Shown here piece by piece: positions 1 through 13,416 of a DNA stretch of 64,000 nucleotides. Location of the stretch: the NCBI RefSeq assembly GCF_022458985.1, contig NC_061777.1:18503668-18567667 (forward strand). Reading direction: 5' to 3'. Below the pieces are notes generated by a model that was given only the letters and a program-made list of their open reading frames with translations, had not been told where the DNA came from and ran no database searches. Source of the stretch: Mugil cephalus. Lineage: Eukaryota; Chordata; Actinopteri; Mugiliformes; Mugilidae. Position numbers and translations under genes: made by a program. The first letter of the stretch is position 1. Each line of letters opens with the position of its first letter.

Positions 1-162
1 ACAATACATCTCCTTTCAAAGAATCATCATTTATATAGTGAGCGATGAACTTCCACGTCTCTCCCAGGAACACATGCGATCTAACAGTTTGTAAATGAAG
101 TGCAGAAGAAACCTGTCTGAAACGTATCATCCCTATACTGCACACACATACTCTGCTCTTAC

Positions 163-3100
163 CGTGACCAGGTTGATAAGAGCCACCGCATTGTAGTGGA
201 TGTCCCACAGTGTCATGACGCCAACGGTATCCACGGTGATCATGATTATGGTGAGCAAGTTGAGCAGGCCGGAGAGCAGATCCAGGCCCAGCAGCAGGCA
301 GCACACCACGAAGGTCGGCAGCAGGCACATGGAGATGTTGAAGAGTCCCTCCGGCACGATGGTCAGGTACTGCTCGTAAAACACGTTGGTTATCCTGGAG
401 AGACACAAAGTGCAACGTGGAGGTCAGAAACTGCACAGGTACACAGGAGGGAAGGTGACGCGAAGGAGGTGGCCGGTGAAAGCACGCACGTGTAAGGAAA
501 TACTTCGAAGTCGGGCGAGGTGCCTTCTATTTGCCTCATGCCCATGGTGATGTTTTCAGCCAGCTCTCTGGCCTTCAGCAGCGCAGCCGTGAACTCCTGA
601 GAGTTGGTCAGAGGCGTGTGGTAGGCCATGAACCGAGTCGCTGGGAAGACCGGGAGAAAGAAACTCAGTAACAAAATAGATGTCTGTTGAACATGTCCAA
701 GTGCTTTGAGACCATCTGAGGTGACTTACCTATTATTTCTCCACTTTCATCTCTCACTACGGCCGTGTCATACGCGCCTAGACCACTGTTAAAATAAAAA
801 TTTAAAAAAGCAGATTCATGAGATTCATGTTTGCATGCTGTGGGGGTGCTTTTGTGCCTGTGCTAGTGCCACAATACACACCCTTTGGGGCACTGCAGGT
901 CAGGCCTGTTTCCCAGGAAGTCAGGGAGGAAGCGGTTGAACTGGTCCACAGTGGGCCTGAGGACACCATCCAGAGGAGTGGTCATGCACTTGCGGCCGCA
1001 TTTGTAACCAGCTGTGGAACACGTGAAGAGAGTTAATAAAGGGTCACGTCTTCCTTCATGTTCACAGGTACGAAATGTGCGTTCGTCTTTAGTATCCTCA
1101 CCTTCACTCGCAGGACAGAATTTTCCAACGTTTGGTCCCAGTGTGTACAGACGACAACATTTGGATCCAGGGTTCAACCAGTCAACGAAATCATCCACCC
1201 ATGAGTTCGCGGGAATGGCCAGATAGGATCTACAGATCACAGGAGGGAGGCAGGTACATAAATGTCAGCGTAAAAGGATAAAAATGGTGTTTCTCCTAGA
1301 GTCAACAAATCCCAGGATTAGTCAGTTTGTGGCACTCAGACCCAATCACATTGATTTAACTAACAGATACTGTATGTACTCAAATCTCCGCCATTTCTTA
1401 AAAACACCTGAGCACTGTGGGTTTTGGCAAATGTGAGTAAAACTACAGTGAATGGTGCATCTGTTGGGGACTACTTTCAGCCACGGTCCTCGTGTTTCCG
1501 GTCTTTTTTAGTCTTTATCTTTATTTTCACATTTACTACGCACCAGTATCGATCTTTACATCTAAGAGAGCCAAAAAGCATCCCTTACGAAATATCAAAC
1601 TCTGTTTTGAGTGTTACTTATATTACATAAGTGAAACTAATTAGAAATGATATTGAGGAAGTATTTCATACTCTTCTATCAGGGACAGATTAGCTCCATA
1701 ATAATTCTTATCTCCAGGAAACAAAGCGAACTGTAATTCATGTAATGGTCGCAATCTCCTTTCGGTTGTCTGACAGGAAGATAAGCATCGCAATGCCAAG
1801 GTGTTTAGCTGCATCACGGGGAAGGTCTCTGCTTAAAGTTCACGCATCGCAAGTTACATGTCTCTTTGGCAGGTTCCACACTGCAGGAGGCGTTTCGCTC
1901 CTGATCGTTAGCCTCATCACCACGACCCCACCAAAATTCAGCCTCTGATTGTGCATTCGCTCAAAGGGAACTTTTGTAAGGAATTATGTAATAAAATAAT
2001 TTGGGGTGCTCTCTCACAGTCCACTCCTTTATCTGCCTGGTGGCACTCATGGATACCTGAGTTTACCATTAACTAATCTGATAGTCTATTATGTACAAAG
2101 TTGCTACTACGATATCAGCAGGTTCAAGGACCTGTTAGTAGGAATGATGACAATGTGAAGCACACAGACAAAATCAGCCTCTTCCTTGTCCTGAGCTAAG
2201 GAATCCGTTGATAACCGAGCAGCAGTGGTGTGCGCCTTATCTCAGAGCACGTTTTTTTTTTGTGATTTTGAAAATGAACACTCGGACTCACAGTTCCGGG
2301 TATTTGGTGGCATACTGGATCTTCTGGGTCATGGAAAACTGATCACAGCCCACACTGGAGCAGACTGCATTCATGCCGGCCACTGAGGTGAAGTTGAAGC
2401 CCTTTTTTGTTACGAAATAAACGGGGACTCCGACTTCAAAGTATTTGTACAGGTACTCGAAATAGGTCAACATGTAAGAGCCCTGCAACAAAAACAGAAA
2501 AATCTTTGTGAGGTTACTTGGAAAGATGAGAGCATCTTAATGATTACTATTTCCCTGGCCTTGCTTACTGACCTGAGGCATAGCCAGCTCTTGATCCAGA
2601 CCCACTGTCACATTCATCATGAGGTAGAAGGACGCACAGAACATGAAGATGAAAACCACCATCTGAGGAGAAAACAGAGCCGAGTGAATTCAACAAATAA
2701 ACAAATTCAAACACGACCTTATAGTTGCTTCGACTAGATTTGATCTCACTAGGGTTCACAATAAATCATCAGAGGTCACAGGCTGACGAATACTTGTGAA
2801 TGTGTCTTGTTATTTTGCCAAATAGTTACTAGCTTTACCACTATGATCCTGGTGAAGCGGTGTAGTAAGACGGGGGCGTAGTATTTCCTCATGACGGGCA
2901 GCAGGAAGCCCTCATTGGGCTTGTTGGGACGCTTCTTTGACACTTTAACACAACACAACACCTCACAGCGGTTGTTGTCTTGTCGCCAGGTGTCCAGGGA
3001 CAGCAGAGCGACAAAGGCTGTCATCTGCAGGACGAAGTCAAAGAGCACAGCCAAAGCAGCGTACAAAGCAAAGGTCTTCACTGCGGGCATGGTGGACAGA

Positions 3101-6100
3101 GCCCCTGGTGAAGCAGAACAAAAACACGGTCAGAGATTTACACATTGCATGGAAACTGAATCTACAAGCAGTTTTTCTCAGATGTCCTCTTTCTCTTCTT
3201 ACCTAGAAAGAAGCAGACAGACTCAGAGAGACTGCACAGGAGCATGCTGGGAGCCACGTTTCCAAGCACCCGACCGATCTGCTCCTCCCTCTTCTCTCCA
3301 GGCCTCCTCATGTCTCTCTGCAAGGATGGATGCGGAAGGTAACATTACTAATAATCAAACACGACCTCCTACGAATGCAAAGTGCACACGGCCACACGCA
3401 CTTGATACTCCAGAACAAAGATGAAGATGTTGTCAGCTCCAACAGCGAGCACCAGGAAGGGCACCACCTGCAGAATGACCAGCGAGGAGGGGATGCCGAT
3501 CCAAGAGTAGAAACCCATGGAGGCCAGGACGGAGCAGCCGACCACCAGGATCCCACCGAGACCTACCATAAACTTGGAATCCACCTGTAGGAAAGAGATA
3601 AAAATCCAAATGTAATGTTCAGTCACCTCAGTGAACCTTCTTCCTGTATCTTTCGCAGTATCACGTTTTCTGTACTTCATGACCAATAAAACTGCATGCT
3701 CTACTGTCAAGATAAGCACTATACAATCAGCAGAGCCATAACAGCTTCTCCTTATCATATTGGTGAAAAGTACCATTTCATCAATTTTACTTTCTTGGTA
3801 CAGGTGTATCGTGTATCATGTATCGTGTATCGAGTATCGAGTCTGGTGCTTTGAGCTATGTGTAGATGTGAGGATGATGTAGTCTCTTGAGTTAATTGCT
3901 CAGACTCCACGAATGCCTGTGGAAAATTTAAGACGAATCATACTATATTCCTCCGCAGCCTCACCAGTATGCGCTTCCATGAAGTGTAGTCCCCCAGTGC
4001 CACAGCGATGTAAACAAAGATGACTGCATAGCTGATCATGAAGATGGGGATATCTTCTGCTGTCGTTCGATTAATCTCATCCTCTAAAGACCTCTGTAGA
4101 CACGAGAGAACAGAGACATGTGAAAGGGTTAGGGCTTATAGGTTCAACGTGAGGCCACAGGGAGAGAGGAATATGAGCTGTGGGAGCAGTTTTTTTTATT
4201 GCCACAGTAACTGATAACTACATGTTTTTTCTCTCTTTTCCTGAGCATTTTGCTAGATAGAGCGCAATTGTAAAACACGAATAACGTGTTCTTTGAGATC
4301 CCACAGTTTACTGTACCTCTGCCATGTATGCAAAGGTGAAGCTGCATGCGGGGTCCTTCTGGTAGTCCTGGATAACTTTAAGAAACTCTGACTCCCACTG
4401 CATGGCCACTTTGAATTTGGGGTCGCTGCGAGCGTAGTTGTTGAGGGAGAAGGTCAGGATGAGAGCTTCAGCGTTGGTGAAGTCGTCATCTGAGGAAATG
4501 CAAGATGTGTAACGTTAATTGTGTAAGAAATGGCAAGTTTGAAATGCCGAGTTTTTGTGTTGTACAGGTATTTCACGTGCTGAAGGTCACTCACTCTCGT
4601 AGCCTCCAACAGCCAGAAACGAAAAGACTGGGGCTCCGTAATCAGCCATGCAGCTCAGACCTAAGTCTGTGATGTCTTTGAAGGACAGTGGTGAACTAGA
4701 TGGAAGAAGGGAAGAGGAGGTTACGTGGTGAGGATGAACCCACAAACAGCTGCAGATGAATTAGAGTTGTTTTTTTTTAATGCGTACTTACTTGAGGCAG
4801 TAGATTAAGTGGTCTCTCCAGTCCACCTCTTTGGTCACTCCAAGTTCAGTCATATTCACCTTGGCATTAATGTTGTCAAGGCTGTTTTGGAAGTACTGTG
4901 GCAGGCTGTTGACAGCACAGTCAGTCAGGGAGGCGTTGACTGGATTCAGTGGTGCATAACACACGTCCTTCAGACTCGCTGTGCGATTCAACTCCTTTGA
5001 CCAGAACTCGATATTCTAGAAAATGGCATTGAATACGTATCAGTGTGTTAAACAGTGTATTTTTCCAAACGCTGCCAGATCCTAATTTTGACAGTGTGCT
5101 CTTTACCTGTATTCGTTTCTGGAGCTCCAGAAGCTCAATGATGAGATCTTTGGACACAATGCCGCTGAAGTTCTGCCGTCCAAACAGCAGCGAGTTGTAA
5201 ACGTTGCCTTTTCTGCTTGGTGCTGTCAAGATGAGCTGGTTTGTCCTGAAGAATGGGTCAAAGTGCGTGTCATGGAAGTCTTTCTCCTGGCGGGCCCGGC
5301 TGTTGGGAGCAGACCACAGCTCAACTGGGTCAGTGGTGAGCTCAATGGACTTGACCCCAGCGGCGAAGACGGCGACGACTATCGCTGACAGGAGGAGCAC
5401 CTTGAAAGAAGATAAAATGTTCCCTACTGAGATGGGTCTTTTTCATCTTCTTTTAAAACCACTGTGTGCACGCTTGTTACAAATGATTGCACATAAAATT
5501 ATAGAATCCTGCAGAAAATATTTATGTGCACACTGATTTGCTTTCAGTTAAACAGGTCTTTTAAGAGTTAAAAGAAGAAACAACGCATTCTTCTTGTTGG
5601 CTTTATGAGCACTAAAATGCAACCTTGCTTTTAATACACCCAGATATTTGGCTGGTAAAAGGTACTTACCGTGAGTGGATAAGTGGCTATCATGGTTCCC
5701 CAACGCTGAAACTGTAAGCTAAGGAAAGCCTGGGCAGCTAAGCTGTTCTTGTCTATACAGGTCACTTCTGATGGATCGATGACCTGCTCGGTCTCACCAT
5801 TACTGTCCTGGTCTTTCCTCTTTCTTTTCTCCTCACTCTTTCTTTTTCCAAAGATCAGCAGGTAAGAGACAGCGAGGTAAATAAGGAAGGCCACTGTCAG
5901 TACGCAGAGTAAGATGATAGAAATCACGAGGAAACCGTCCGTCCCTGCCACCGTGAAGGGAGGCGGAGGTGGATCGGGAGTTGGCACACTCGGGCACGAC
6001 TCTTGGCAGTCTTGGCAGGAGCAGACCTCTCCTCCCGTAGTTGTGGTCTCATTACACTTCAGAGCACGTCCATTGTATGGCATCATACCCTCCGGCAGTC

Positions 6101-7791
6101 CCGTAGTGTCGCCCTCTTTCAACAGATGGAAGTCGATGTCCAGTGGAGCCAGGCCGTTACTCGAGTCCCCCTGGAAATCGTACCAGCGCTGGGCGGTGCA
6201 CAGTTTGGCACCATAGCGGCCGCACATAGTGGCGATTGCGAAGCCGCCCGTGGCCGGGATCCTGACGTTTTTACAAGACTGGAAGGAGGCCTCTGCAAAG
6301 GTGGTGGTGATGAATGACTGGTAAGCTATAACAGCTTCTCTTGTTACGTTTAGCTGAGTGACGTTCATCACCCTTGTGACATTGACTGTCTGGGTCTGGT
6401 TTGGGCTGCAGGTGTTGATGCAGTGGAGGTGAGCAAAGTTGTCGGCGCAGGAAGGGCAACGGATCAGCACTGCCTTGGACAGGGTCAGGCTCATTTCCAG
6501 GGAATTCAGCTGTTTCATGGAGCAGCAGGCATATGTGTTGTTCTCTCCACGGTCCAGAATGGGACAGACCTACGAGAAAAACACGTGCTGTTTTATGAAC
6601 TGACCAACTTAAACTCACCGAAGCTCACTTTTAACCCTATTTGTTGAAAATAGACAAAAAAAAATTCTGCCATGCTTTATTTGGCCTTATGTTCAGAATG
6701 AACATTAAGCAGGATCAACAAACCTTTTTGAGTTTCAGGTAGTGTTGTCCTTTGAGGTGTCGGGCAGGGCTGGGATTGAGACAGGGGACGATAGGAGGAA
6801 TGAGGGTGTCTCCCAGGGAAGGGTTACGACCACACTCCTCGTAGAAAGCACAAAAGCCTGGCTCATGTTGGGCCTCTGACAGAACCTGAGGTGGAAAATA
6901 GTCACAGTGGGGGAAGAAACAATATGTTGAGAGGAGAAAGGCTCACTTTTAATGCTGTTTATGCTCAAAGAAAACAAAACACTAGATTTTGCAGCTTCAA
7001 ATTTTACTGGCATTTACAATAAGACATGAAAAAAATTGTACAGTTGTACTTGATTTAAATGACAATATAATTTTATGTTCTTCTATAAAGAATTTCTATT
7101 CCGTTAATATAAATTGTAATACATACAGGATAATAAAATGCACATTTTAATGCGTGGTGTTTTGTTTTTGTTTTTTTTGTTATTTAGCTTTCTCCATACA
7201 CATGATTTGGATTAAAAAAATTATGTTTATCATTTTTATTTGTTTTCCTATTAAAATGTCTGTTTAGTACATTGAAATGCATACAGAAAACATATTTCAA
7301 TGCATGGTGTTTTTCTGCCCTTTTTTTTTTGTTATTTAGTGTTTTCTGTTTCCATACTTACGTCCACAGACACTATTCATTGTCTAAGCGTCTATGTAAC
7401 TTATTGAGTCTCTTCTGCTGATATTAAGGCTTCCATAATGTGCCCTCAGAGGTAAAGACATGACATTTAAATGTGTGGTATTTGTGGTGCTTAGGTTCTT
7501 ATATATTAATACCCACACTTAGTTAAACCATTGCATTTATTTAGTATTTTTTCTTGTTAAAGGAATTATTTTTCAAATTTTTAATCTTGCATAAATATGC
7601 TTTTAATACTGAAGTAAAAAATAAACCCAAATAATATTGCTGTTGCCTTAACAAAGTGTACAGTATTAGTGCAGTAATTCATTACAGTACATCGTATGTA
7701 CATGACACGATCAGGTTCCCCAACAAGGAAAGTTGCCAGTCCGACTTACCATACAGGTCAGGAAAACGATCAGAACGTGAACTTGGACCAT
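163..7791 (-). CDS. npc1l1: NPC1-like intracellular cholesterol transporter 1 (3' end outside window)
   Basis: Polytopic membrane protein that mediates sterol uptake. Coding exons (minus): 7791-7750, 6885-6724, 6569-5670, 5400-5107, 5015-4792, 4695-4595, 4489-4317, 4093-3965, 3584-3402, 3317-3203, 3104-2839, 2662-2573, 2482-2292, 1229-1102, 1011-882, 785-730, 640-490, 394-163. All phases close, giving 1189 codons. Human NPC1L1 is about 1,330-1,360 residues, so the last roughly 150-170 lie beyond base 1. The start at 7791 gives a hydrophobic signal peptide ([14 protein letters not shown]). Exons 2-3 encode the Cys-rich sterol-binding N-terminal domain, then a first membrane span (about 5860-5940). 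[15 protein letters not shown] opens the middle luminal domain, and the sterol-sensing domain is in exons 8-11 ([20 protein letters not shown]). I chose NPC1L1 over NPC1 because [12 protein letters not shown], the QYFQN segment and [14 protein letters not shown] match NPC1L1. Confidence 0.95.
6886..7749. other. npc1l1 intron 1, AT-rich
   Basis: First intron, between the signal-peptide exon and the first exon of the N-terminal domain. It is AT-rich with poly-T runs. A short motif recurs twice (atgca, then gtggtgttttt near 7139-7165 and 7277-7312), apparently a local duplication. I see no open exon or recognisable element. Confidence 0.6.
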
Positions 7792-10700
7792 AATTCCTGA
7801 GAGTGTTTCAGCCACAGAAGAGTCAGGGTCCTTGGAAGAAAGTGGAGTGTAAATTAATCACTGTTGTCTTTCTGGAAGATGCATTAGACGGAGACAGTGA
7901 CAGGTGATCTGCAGCATCTAAGTCCTCCTCCTCATCTGTCTGTCCGTCTGTCTGTCTGACAGTGTCAGGGAGGGAGAAACTGTTCAACGAGACCGACCCT
8001 GTGATGTCACAGGTGAGTCATGTGGTCTGATGCAGCTGCCGGCCAATTGCAGTTCACATTGATCAATTCTTCTGTTTGATAATTAACAAGAGCAGAGATT
8101 TTGATACGGTTACCGGGGAGATTCAGAAACTATTTGGGGAATCCTAGAACACAGCTACACCCAGCTCTTCGGAGACATGCGTCTGATTACACATGCTTCG
8201 TCACCCTCTGTGGGTGTTTAGGTGTTCCAGGTGACAACAGATAGATGTTTGTTGGAGTCAGATCATTACACTCACAGCCAGAAACTTATATACGTGATCA
8301 GCCGCAACATTAAAACCACCGACGGGAGAAGAGAATAACATTAACCATCTTGTGGCAATTTGGTGTTCTGCTGGGAAACCTTTGGACCTGGTATTAATAT
8401 TGTTACTCAGACATGTACCACCCACCTAGACCAGACCGGACATCCCCACCCCACAGCAATGACACAGCAGCCACCCCCAGCAGGATGCAGCCTGACACAG
8501 ACACACACACAAAAACTGTCAGGATATTGTTTGTTTCAAAGCAATATCCTAAATGAACAGTGGCATGTACCTGTCTGTGATAATGGATCAGTATATATGT
8601 CTCTGGTTACAACCATAGGTAAAATAATTCAGAATTTCTGCTTCTTTTTTTTTTACTTGATTACAATTTGTAATTTTATACAAATTAGGTGTATCATACC
8701 AATAAATTTTACATTTATTTATATTCATGTGTTGGAAACAAGTTCACTAAAAATGTGTAACCTAAAAAAAATAATTATAATAGTAATATACATAATATGT
8801 CAAATTAACCTGGGAGGAACGCGAGGACAACATGAGAGTTGGCAGTAGCAGGAAACTCTATCAAGACAGCATGATTTATTACGTTCTGGATCAGATGTCA
8901 ACATAGAAGATCAATTTTGCAATTAATGCTGTTATGACACAGCAAGGCCACAGCAGAGATAAAGCAGACAACCGAGGCCCCACGGGATCATCAGTGTTAT
9001 CAGGGCGAAGGTGCTTTTATATTTGTGATAAACAGAGATGGAAGAGAAAGACGAGAAGAAGTGGGGCAGATAGGATGATGTTCTTTGTTCTGGCTGATAA
9101 GTCACGGCACACACAGAATTTTACTGCACACAGCAGTGCACACAATTTGAATGGAAGGCAAAACCGACTGAGATTTGAGGCTATTGAACATAAGAGACTA
9201 GGCCTGTGTGAGTCAAACCATTGGCACTGCAAGAAGAAAGGTGGAAAAGCTGTTTGTTGTTTAATTTAGACCTCGACTTGGACAGACTTTAACGAGCCAC
9301 AAGGGAATTGCTTGGTAACAGTAGCTTAAGTGCACATAAAAACGCTCTTAAAAAACGCACGTAAAAAGAAAGCTAAAATAAAATAAGATTAAAATAAAAT
9401 GAGTGATATCTAGTAAAATAACATAGAAAATGGCGTAAGCACCTTGGACAGGTCCAGAGCTGGGTGGCTGTGTTTTGCTCCTCACAAACAGCTGCGAGTG
9501 TCTATATGTTCTTCAGCTGTTTACACTTGTACACACTTACTTACTTACTTACACAACACTTTAATACCTACACCTCGTATCTATTTATCTATTGCTTATC
9601 ATTTTACTAGGTGACATCCTCCCTAACACGGACAGTAGTTTCGGACTGCAGTGCAATATGTTTGTGCTGTTTTTATCTTAATTATTTTATTCCCGTCTTG
9701 TTTTATCGTGCCAATCTAACCTCAGACAGAGCCAACAGAGTTTTAGCACTTATCCTTTATGAGTGATGGAGAACCTTCACAGACATACTTTATGGGTGAC
9801 ATATCTAGACAAATCAAGGGACTCTGCCCATTGATAACTTTGTTTACAAAGATCAGTTCAAATCCAGTGAGTAAAATACTAAATATCTTAACATTAAAGG
9901 AAGTTTCTTACAGGCGGGATTAGTTTTATTTGCTATAATTTAGGGTTTGACGACAAAGTCAATTTATGGTTCCAAATGAAAGAAATAAAAATTGTATTAA
10001 GAAAACAATTCACAGAGTTTGGCACTGATATTGGAGAACGGCACTATCCTTGCAAGCATTTGCTCTTTTGCAAAACATGTTTTTTTTTGTTTTGTTTTGT
10101 TTTTTTAAAAGTTCACAAGCACTTTCTGAGAGAGTCGAGTGCTTTGCTCACAATTCTGCTACAGGCCAATTTATTTATTATACTCTCAGTTTGTGAGTGA
10201 CTTGAGTTTTCATAAACTGAGCCCCATCAGTCAGATATTAATTAATTAAAGATATGCAGAAAGGAAATGGAGAATGTGGACACAGAGGAAACGCCTCATT
10301 AAAATAAATAAACATGAGAAAAACATTAAATAATATTAAATTCATGCATTCGTTTAATTACATAACGAATGATATAAAGTAATAGCTTAAACTCATGTTG
10401 CTAAATTGTTTAAATATAAAATGTGGCAAATTAATTTCTCTCTAAGAGACACACTTTAACAGAGTAAATATGATGATAAGTGGAATGCTTTTTAAAATAT
10501 AGTAGATGCATAAACGTCAGTGCAACTTTGTCATTGTGGGTGTACTTGTTTCTGTTCTATTTATGCGGCAACCTGCAAAACAGATTTAAGACGATAATGT
10601 ACGCTTTTGAATATTATAGTTGTGCACCTACTGAATATTTGCTCGATCATCGTGAATGACAACGGCGTCTAAGCGACAACCTCGGATTCACAGCCTGACA

Positions 10701-12399
10701 GAGGAAGTGTTGCTTTCCGTGCTCCAAGGTGCACAGGGTTTAAAAATGTACCAATTCAGACAATTTTAGACCTTGCTGATCTTATGTCCAGATAGCGCAC
10801 ACCTTTCCCTCTTTATGGTGGACTCCTTATCAAGCAGCTCACGTCGGATCACGGCACAGGCTGATTATCTCGACTTTTTAGTCTCCGATAAGATTGAAGG
10901 GTTCTTTCCTCAGAAAGGTCAAGGTCATCAGATTAAAAGATATCGAACAGACAAGGAGAGGGGATGAGGGAGGAAATCTTTGCATTATGGCGATCGGAGG
11001 ATCCTTAAACATGCAAGGACGCTCGCTCCCTTTGCAATGAACGTGAAAATCATGCAACATCTGGATGCTCTGACGTTTGATATGTGTAGCAGGAGAATAT
11101 AAGATGCTCGACTTAATTGTGTGATTTCCTGCTTGTTCATTTTGTAAAGATGTTTTGATTTATTGATATATTTGTACAGAGTCTGAGAATCAGAGTCTCT
11201 ATAAATCATACATGTCAAGCAGTTTTGATCTTTCTCCACAAGTGTCATGACGTAACCGAGCTCCTCTCATGGTTTGGCACATGCGAGCTGCAAATGTTTA
11301 GTTATTATGTAAGCCAAAACCATTTCAGGCCATCCTCTCTGCCCTTTGTTTGCTGATCAGACTTCCTCCCTGTGAAGGGGATCCTTCATGAAACTCAAAC
11401 ACGAGCACACATGACGCACGTCACGGGCTGCTGACATGTGAGTGATACTAAAATCGGGATTAGCAGTTAACAGAGGGCATTTGAAAAAAAACATTTAATT
11501 ACTTGCGTTTTTGTCGTCCGTGCTTGATGACCTGTGAAATCCACGGGACTTGACTTGCGCTTATCTGGTGGTAATCAAGCTTCTTTATTAAGCGGGACTA
11601 ATTAAAACAAACCATCTGATAAAATCAGCTTATTGTCCAGTCTTAGTGACATCCCTTTTGTTTTGACTGTGTGTAGATTCCATTACCCTGTGTAGGGAAT
11701 TAACATCTGGATTGTGAATGATTTCATTCATAAACTCTTGATTCCTGTTTGGTTACATGGGTGATGAGACACAAAACAGCTGGTAGCAAATCTCCCGGGG
11801 AGTCGGTTGTTGTATTTTAACACACTGCAGTTTGTGTTGTTACAGGAAGGACAGCACATTAATGATTTGCAGCCATTTTTCCTTTTATTGACCGTGTTTC
11901 CTGCTATGACATGTCAAATCTTAGAGACGGTGTCTAATAATAATCCCAACCTGGAACGCACACTCGCACACATACACCTTTCTTTGTTTATTCTGACCGC
12001 TTAATTGGCTGCTCGAACTGAAAGCACAGCGTTATTGCAGCTATGTTACACTTCATGAATCTGAAGCACTCAGACTGTGTTTGCTGGTGTGGAATCAACT
12101 CTCAGGTCAATGATCTTGCTGAGATGAGATCAGAAATATCAGGACTTGGAAAACGCGTGAGCGGTTAGAGATTTGCTTCCGCAAGTCTGTCACTTTACCA
12201 ATACAAATCTGAAGCCAACTCAAACAAAAGCACTGAAGGAACCAATTGATAAGTTCATAATTCATTTTACATTGAATACGGGCCTTATCACATACTTTTA
12301 GAACAGACTTCAGAGTCAACACTATGCTGACGGGTTTGTTAAGCGAGGAGCAGCCTCAAAGTGTGTATGATGAAGATGTATTCAGACCACTCGCAATAA
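7792..12399. other. Intergenic, upstream of npc1l1
   Basis: AT-rich DNA between the npc1l1 start and a decayed LINE. The npc1l1 promoter should lie just right of 7791, but I see no clear TATA box. A (TCTG)-type run lies at about 7936-7962, and a dispersed repeat at 8296-8505. Short open frames at 8360-8848 and 8934-9269 have no recognisable domain and cross repeats. I see nothing else in 9,300-12,400 that I can name. Confidence 0.5.
8296..8505 (+). repeat. Dispersed repeat family, copy A
   Basis: Starts gatcagccgcaacattaaaa and runs to a segment matching the middle of copy C. The same sequence occurs reverse-complemented at 22234-22470 (B) and 44204-44519 (C). Shared blocks are the terminal segment around 'aacattaaaacc', the 'gttctgctgggaaa' block and the 'cagcaggatgcagcctgacac' block. 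The far end present in B and C is missing here, so copy A is truncated. No coding capacity is visible. I recognise the opening motif as common in teleost genomes but cannot assign a class. Confidence 0.75.
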
Positions 12400-13071
12400 A
12401 TTTTAAAAAATGGATTATAGAATACTTCATATACGGCACAGGAAACGTCATGTTATGAACAAAATTGACCATTATAGGTCACCATTGTGCCTTAAATGTA
12501 AATTAACAAGTGGGATGTATATACACTGCTTCTGGAGCTGTTCAAGAATGTGAAAGGTTTGCTCACGTGTATTTACGGAAGTGATGGCAATATTTAAACA
12601 CAGGATAGCTAAAGATCCAGGCCAGTTTCTAATGGGGCTGAATGGATTTACGGATGTGAAAAGATCAACTTATTACACTCCTCAATAAATTCTTATTTTT
12701 GTCCAGAAAACATATATTATTTAACTGGATCAGTGAGAAACCTTCCACCGTAACTCATTGGTACAATAAAACGACACCTCTATTGACATATGGCGGCCTC
12801 TAGTGGATTATGTGCATAAGGACCGAAGTGAAAGTATCAATAGGGGAAACGAAAGTTTAAAAGGTCCCAGACTGACTTGACCAGTGATAAGAAATATTTC
12901 TTAACAGGTACACATAATTCTTTATTTGTTGATTGTTCTCTCCCCTCATCTCCTTTTTGTTTGTTGTTTGAATTTTGCTTATTCATTTTTTCCTCCGGCT
13001 CATATGACTCCTTAATGATGTATGCTTATATGCACTGAAAAATAAAATAAAATCTGATACAAAAAAAAGAT
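12400..13071 (+). mobile_element. Decayed L1/Tx1-like LINE, 3' end
   Basis: Plus-strand frames, broken by stops and frameshifts, give the C-terminal signature of an L1/Tx1-type LINE polymerase. A zinc-knuckle-like stretch (CLKCK, then MYIHCFWSC) starts at 12488. It is followed by a D-P-G-x-F-L-M-G-L block (about 12610-12650) and a block reading RKHILFNWISEKP (about 12704-12742). An A-rich tail (aaaataaaataaaat, then a run of A) lies at about 13037-13071, as expected for target-primed insertion. The element is inactive and 5' truncated. It ends about 80 bases beyond the predicted nono polyadenylation signal. Confidence 0.75.
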
Positions 13072-13148
13072 AAATCAGGAATTGTCTTGGTTTGAATGAC
13101 ATTTAGAGATGTTGAGATTGAGTTTTTGTTTCCTTAGGGAACCATGAA

Positions 13149-13154
13149 TTTATT
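13149..13154 (-). terminator. nono: Predicted nono polyadenylation signal
   Basis: TTTATT on the plus strand is AATAAA on the minus strand, 263 bases past the nono stop codon. It is the best-placed canonical signal between the stop and the LINE tail. The cleavage site is inferred. Confidence 0.5.
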
Positions 13155-13416
13155 CCAGAAAAGTTAACAGGGAAAAAACATTTTCTATCTCTATAGAAAA
13201 GAACGAACAAACCAAAAAAAACAAACCAAAAAAATAATACATTAGCGTGAGAAATAAAGTAAAACACATGGCTCAATTGGGGACATTTTAGTACTAAAAC
13301 ATAAAAGTACAAATTAAAAGGTATGAAAAACACATGCAGTTGGCCAAGTCCATAAACCTTATAACCGGAACCCAAAAGTACAGTAAGTATGAAAAAGGGA
13401 AAGATAAACATGTGAT

